DNA of 64,000 nt from Vibrio maerlii. GTDB lineage: Bacteria > Pseudomonadota > Gammaproteobacteria > Enterobacterales > Vibrionaceae. Where the stretch lies: NCBI RefSeq assembly GCF_003415655.1, contig NZ_QRHC01000004.1, positions 1-64,000 on the forward strand, in the 5' to 3' direction. The first letter of the stretch is position 1, and the number at the start of each line of letters is the position of its first letter. The position numbers and the translations under genes are program-made. Positions 62,362 to 64,000 of this stretch are shown here, one piece after another. The notes under the pieces are model-generated. The model ran no database searches and was not told the DNA's origin. It saw only the letters and a program-made list of their open reading frames with translations.

Positions 62362-64000
62362 CTACTCCAGAGTGAGCAAGCATTCGTGCAACACAAATTG
62401 GGTTGCTTGGTTCAGCTCTGTATTCATTAACAACTGGTAATACTCATCCCAACCTCGTTGGTTTGAATGAACTTCATCTTGTAACGAATTCTGACAGTAA
62501 TTGAAACACTTAATTAACCTATTTGCGCCACTCTCCGAGTATTCAGCATCTTTAAAGCTGCCTTCGAGTAAAAAACGTACAAGAGCCAGAGTGACTGGTG
62601 TTTGTGACACAAACGTACCGGTAAATGGATAAAGCTTATCCTTGAGTGCTTCTAAGCCCAATGGATGATGTTTTGCATAAGTGCTGAACAACAAAACGCG
62701 CTCAATATCACCCAAAACTTTTCCTGCCTCGGCCACTTCCATCACACGCCCGGCAAACGCTTCTTTGTCGTGACGCATGATTAAGCCAGGCTGGTGGCTA
62801 TAAACCAAATATTGGTCGTCAACTGGATTAGCTAATGCAGAAAGGATGAATGCTTGATCTTCGGCGCGATGAATGAACGTTGGCGTGTATGGGCGGAACT
62901 TGTAAAGAGAGTCTAATAAGATACCGTTGGTACCACCCGTCACATGAACTCGTTGTAGATCTTTGCGTTTACTGATGATCTCTTCTTCTGTTGACAAAGC
63001 TTGAGGCCAACGCGCACAGAAGAGCTGTTCGAATATCGCATAATCTTTGCCATTTGGCGCTTTTACATCAGCCGTAAATAAGCCTTTGTGTGCATCGGTT
63101 TCATTGACCAAACCACCGCCGAGCATGCCAAGATGAACCTTGTTGCCGTCCGCATCAATTCCATTTGCCCCCCAGTTGGATTGCATAATGTGCTCGAAGA
63201 AAGACTTCCCTGTTTCTTCAATCAACATCGATTGCTCGAATACTTGGTCTAAGTCGATCTTAAAGGTCGCTTTTAGAGATGGCTTGATGCCCTTTTGCCA
63301 AAGCGGTGCAATAGCTTTTAAGAAAGTGTAGTGACGACCGTATGAGCCATTCACGCCAAATACACCTTTTAGATCTTTACTTGCTTGAGGAAAACCCTCA
63401 GCCAAGATAGCCAAGCATTCGTCTTCACCAAATACAGCTACCTCAATGTGTTTGAGGTTTAGGTGAGTGCGGATCTCATACTCTACATACTCTTTGGCTA
63501 TGTGAGCAAGAGAGGGGTGGGTGACTGAGCAAGAGAGGGCGACAGTCAGTTTTTGGTCGGCACGGAGGTTACCACGTTCAACCTCTGTGGCGAGTGCTCG
63601 GTCTAAGTGTTTAATCCCATAGAGGATCTCATTCTCTTCAGAAGAAATCCCAACAGGGATCGGGTGATCATACCAATACTCTTGATCTTCAGCCTGCGCT
63701 TTGGCCAACGTTTGATGGAATTTCTCACTCAACTTGATATGTTCAACGCTGTCACCTTTCAGTGGAATACCCAGGAGAACATTACTCGTAAGAAGCAGTT
63801 GGTCCGCCACATTAGTGATCGCTTGTGACGCATTTTCTAGCTGTGTAATCGTGCGCTTAGCTTGAATCTTTTCGCGAACCTGTTTTGGCTCTGTCTCACA
63901 CTCAATCGCTTCTGGGCTGAACAGTGCCCAAAGTGCGTGCTCACCTTGAGGGAGAGTACGACCTTTTAGTTCTTCTTCAATCGCCGGAAGACAAAGCGCA
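62362..64000 (-). CDS. Large unrecognised protein, 5' end outside window
   Basis: The reading frame stays open to the window edge at 64000 (at least 546 residues seen); the ATG-like start inside (GTG near 63810) is therefore only internal. No signal peptide or membrane segment in the visible part. Notable pieces: YYFLKAI-like RHYTFLKAIAPLWQKGIKP, FKIDLDQVFEQ, HVTGGTNGILLDSLYKF and SQTPVTLALVRFLLEG. I do not recognise the family. The acidic FKIDLDQ might be a sugar-nucleotide/metal site, a weak hint of glycosyltransferase or phosphorylase chemistry. It is tightly linked (3 bp) to the LacI gene and, through it, to glycerate kinase. Confidence 0.75.
   Translation of the reverse strand, partial: ALCLPAIEEELKGRTLPQGEHALWALFSPEAIECETEPKQVREKIQAKRTITQLENASQAITNVADQLLLTSNVLLGIPLKGDSVEHIKLSEKFHQTLAKAQAEDQEYWYDHPIPVGISSEENEILYGIKHLDRALATEVERGNLRADQKLTVALSCSVTHPSLAHIAKEYVEYEIRTHLNLKHIEVAVFGEDECLAILAEGFPQASKDLKGVFGVNGSYGRHYTFLKAIAPLWQKGIKPSLKATFKIDLDQVFEQSMLIEETGKSFFEHIMQSNWGANGIDADGNKVHLGMLGGGLVNETDAHKGLFTADVKAPNGKDYAIFEQLFCARWPQALSTEEEIISKRKDLQRVHVTGGTNGILLDSLYKFRPYTPTFIHRAEDQAFILSALANPVDDQYLVYSHQPGLIMRHDKEAFAGRVMEVAEAGKVLGDIERVLLFSTYAKHHPLGLEALKDKLYPFTGTFVSQTPVTLALVRFLLEGSFKDAEYSESGANRLIKCFNYCQNSLQDEVHSNQRGWDEYYQLLMNTELNQATQFVLHECLLTLE

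Noticed and set aside
63810..63828. GTG near 63810 as the true start of the last gene
   Set aside because: The same frame continues upstream without a stop to the window edge and codes for protein-like sequence (LPQGEHALWALFSPEAIECE), so the gene starts outside.

Overview
The window looks like part of a Vibrio chromosome. It carries a CqsS-type quorum-sensing kinase, a torYZ-like trimethylamine-N-oxide respiration operon, an NhaD sodium/proton antiporter, HD-GYP and GGDEF cyclic-di-GMP proteins and many Vibrio/Enterobacterales housekeeping families (yhfA, yjjG, yaiL, pepT, hpf, nfsB, yqfB). Genus placement is inferred from gene content. No rRNA, tRNA, CRISPR array, integrase or intact insertion sequence was seen.

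Layout. 1-135: perfect AGCTCTCT octamer array ending 4 bp after the stop of a secreted GH13 amylase (minus strand); 60138-60207 holds a second array in the same orientation, which supplies the stop codon of a glycerate kinase. 2.4-10.4 kb: LysR regulators, a DUF465 protein, a 264-bp MITE with terminal inverted repeats beside soxR, a SoxR-controlled VOC protein, DUF1254/DUF1214, HbpS-like and aldo/keto reductase genes, a sulfurtransferase, YqfB and a NifW-like protein. 10.5-14.1 kb: torZ and torY behind a good FNR-type site. 14.3-24.6 kb: YqaB, a cold-shock protein, an MscS channel, MsrAB, YhfA, CqsS and a run of small metabolic and RNA genes. 24.8-36.4 kb: POT transporter, HD-GYP, NhaD, L,D-transpeptidase, NfsB, PepT, HPF, ROK kinase, TPR-GAF-GGDEF. 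36.7-45.0 kb: periplasmic proteins, a lipoprotein amidohydrolase, an exonuclease, the mesD-mesX methionine synthase pair, a truncated MarR gene, a DUF3861 gene with an internal stop, an NmrA/SnoaL pair.

45.1-55.9 kb is the most unusual part. An intact six-gene envelope operon (49060-55843) encodes a COG3014-like lipoprotein, an LpoB-like lipoprotein, an exported DUF6844-like protein, a FlgT/CsgG-like periplasmic protein, a predicted outer-membrane barrel protein and a small DUF4282 membrane protein. Just upstream (about 45.2-46.06 kb) is a collapsed second copy of the operon: the AT-rich leader, the start of the first gene, a piece of the fifth and a piece of the sixth. The sixth-gene piece is cut between two adjacent bases by a 2.54-kb segment (46064-48607) carrying two lipoprotein genes, and resumes at 48608. 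The best reading is tandem duplication, insertion and deletion around an envelope system that I cannot match to a described machine.

55.9-64.0 kb: an orphan betaine-type binding protein, an endonuclease/exonuclease/phosphatase-family protein, an M42-like peptidase, DUF4174, then a tight minus-strand operon of an unrecognised protein (running off the window), a LacI regulator and glycerate kinase.
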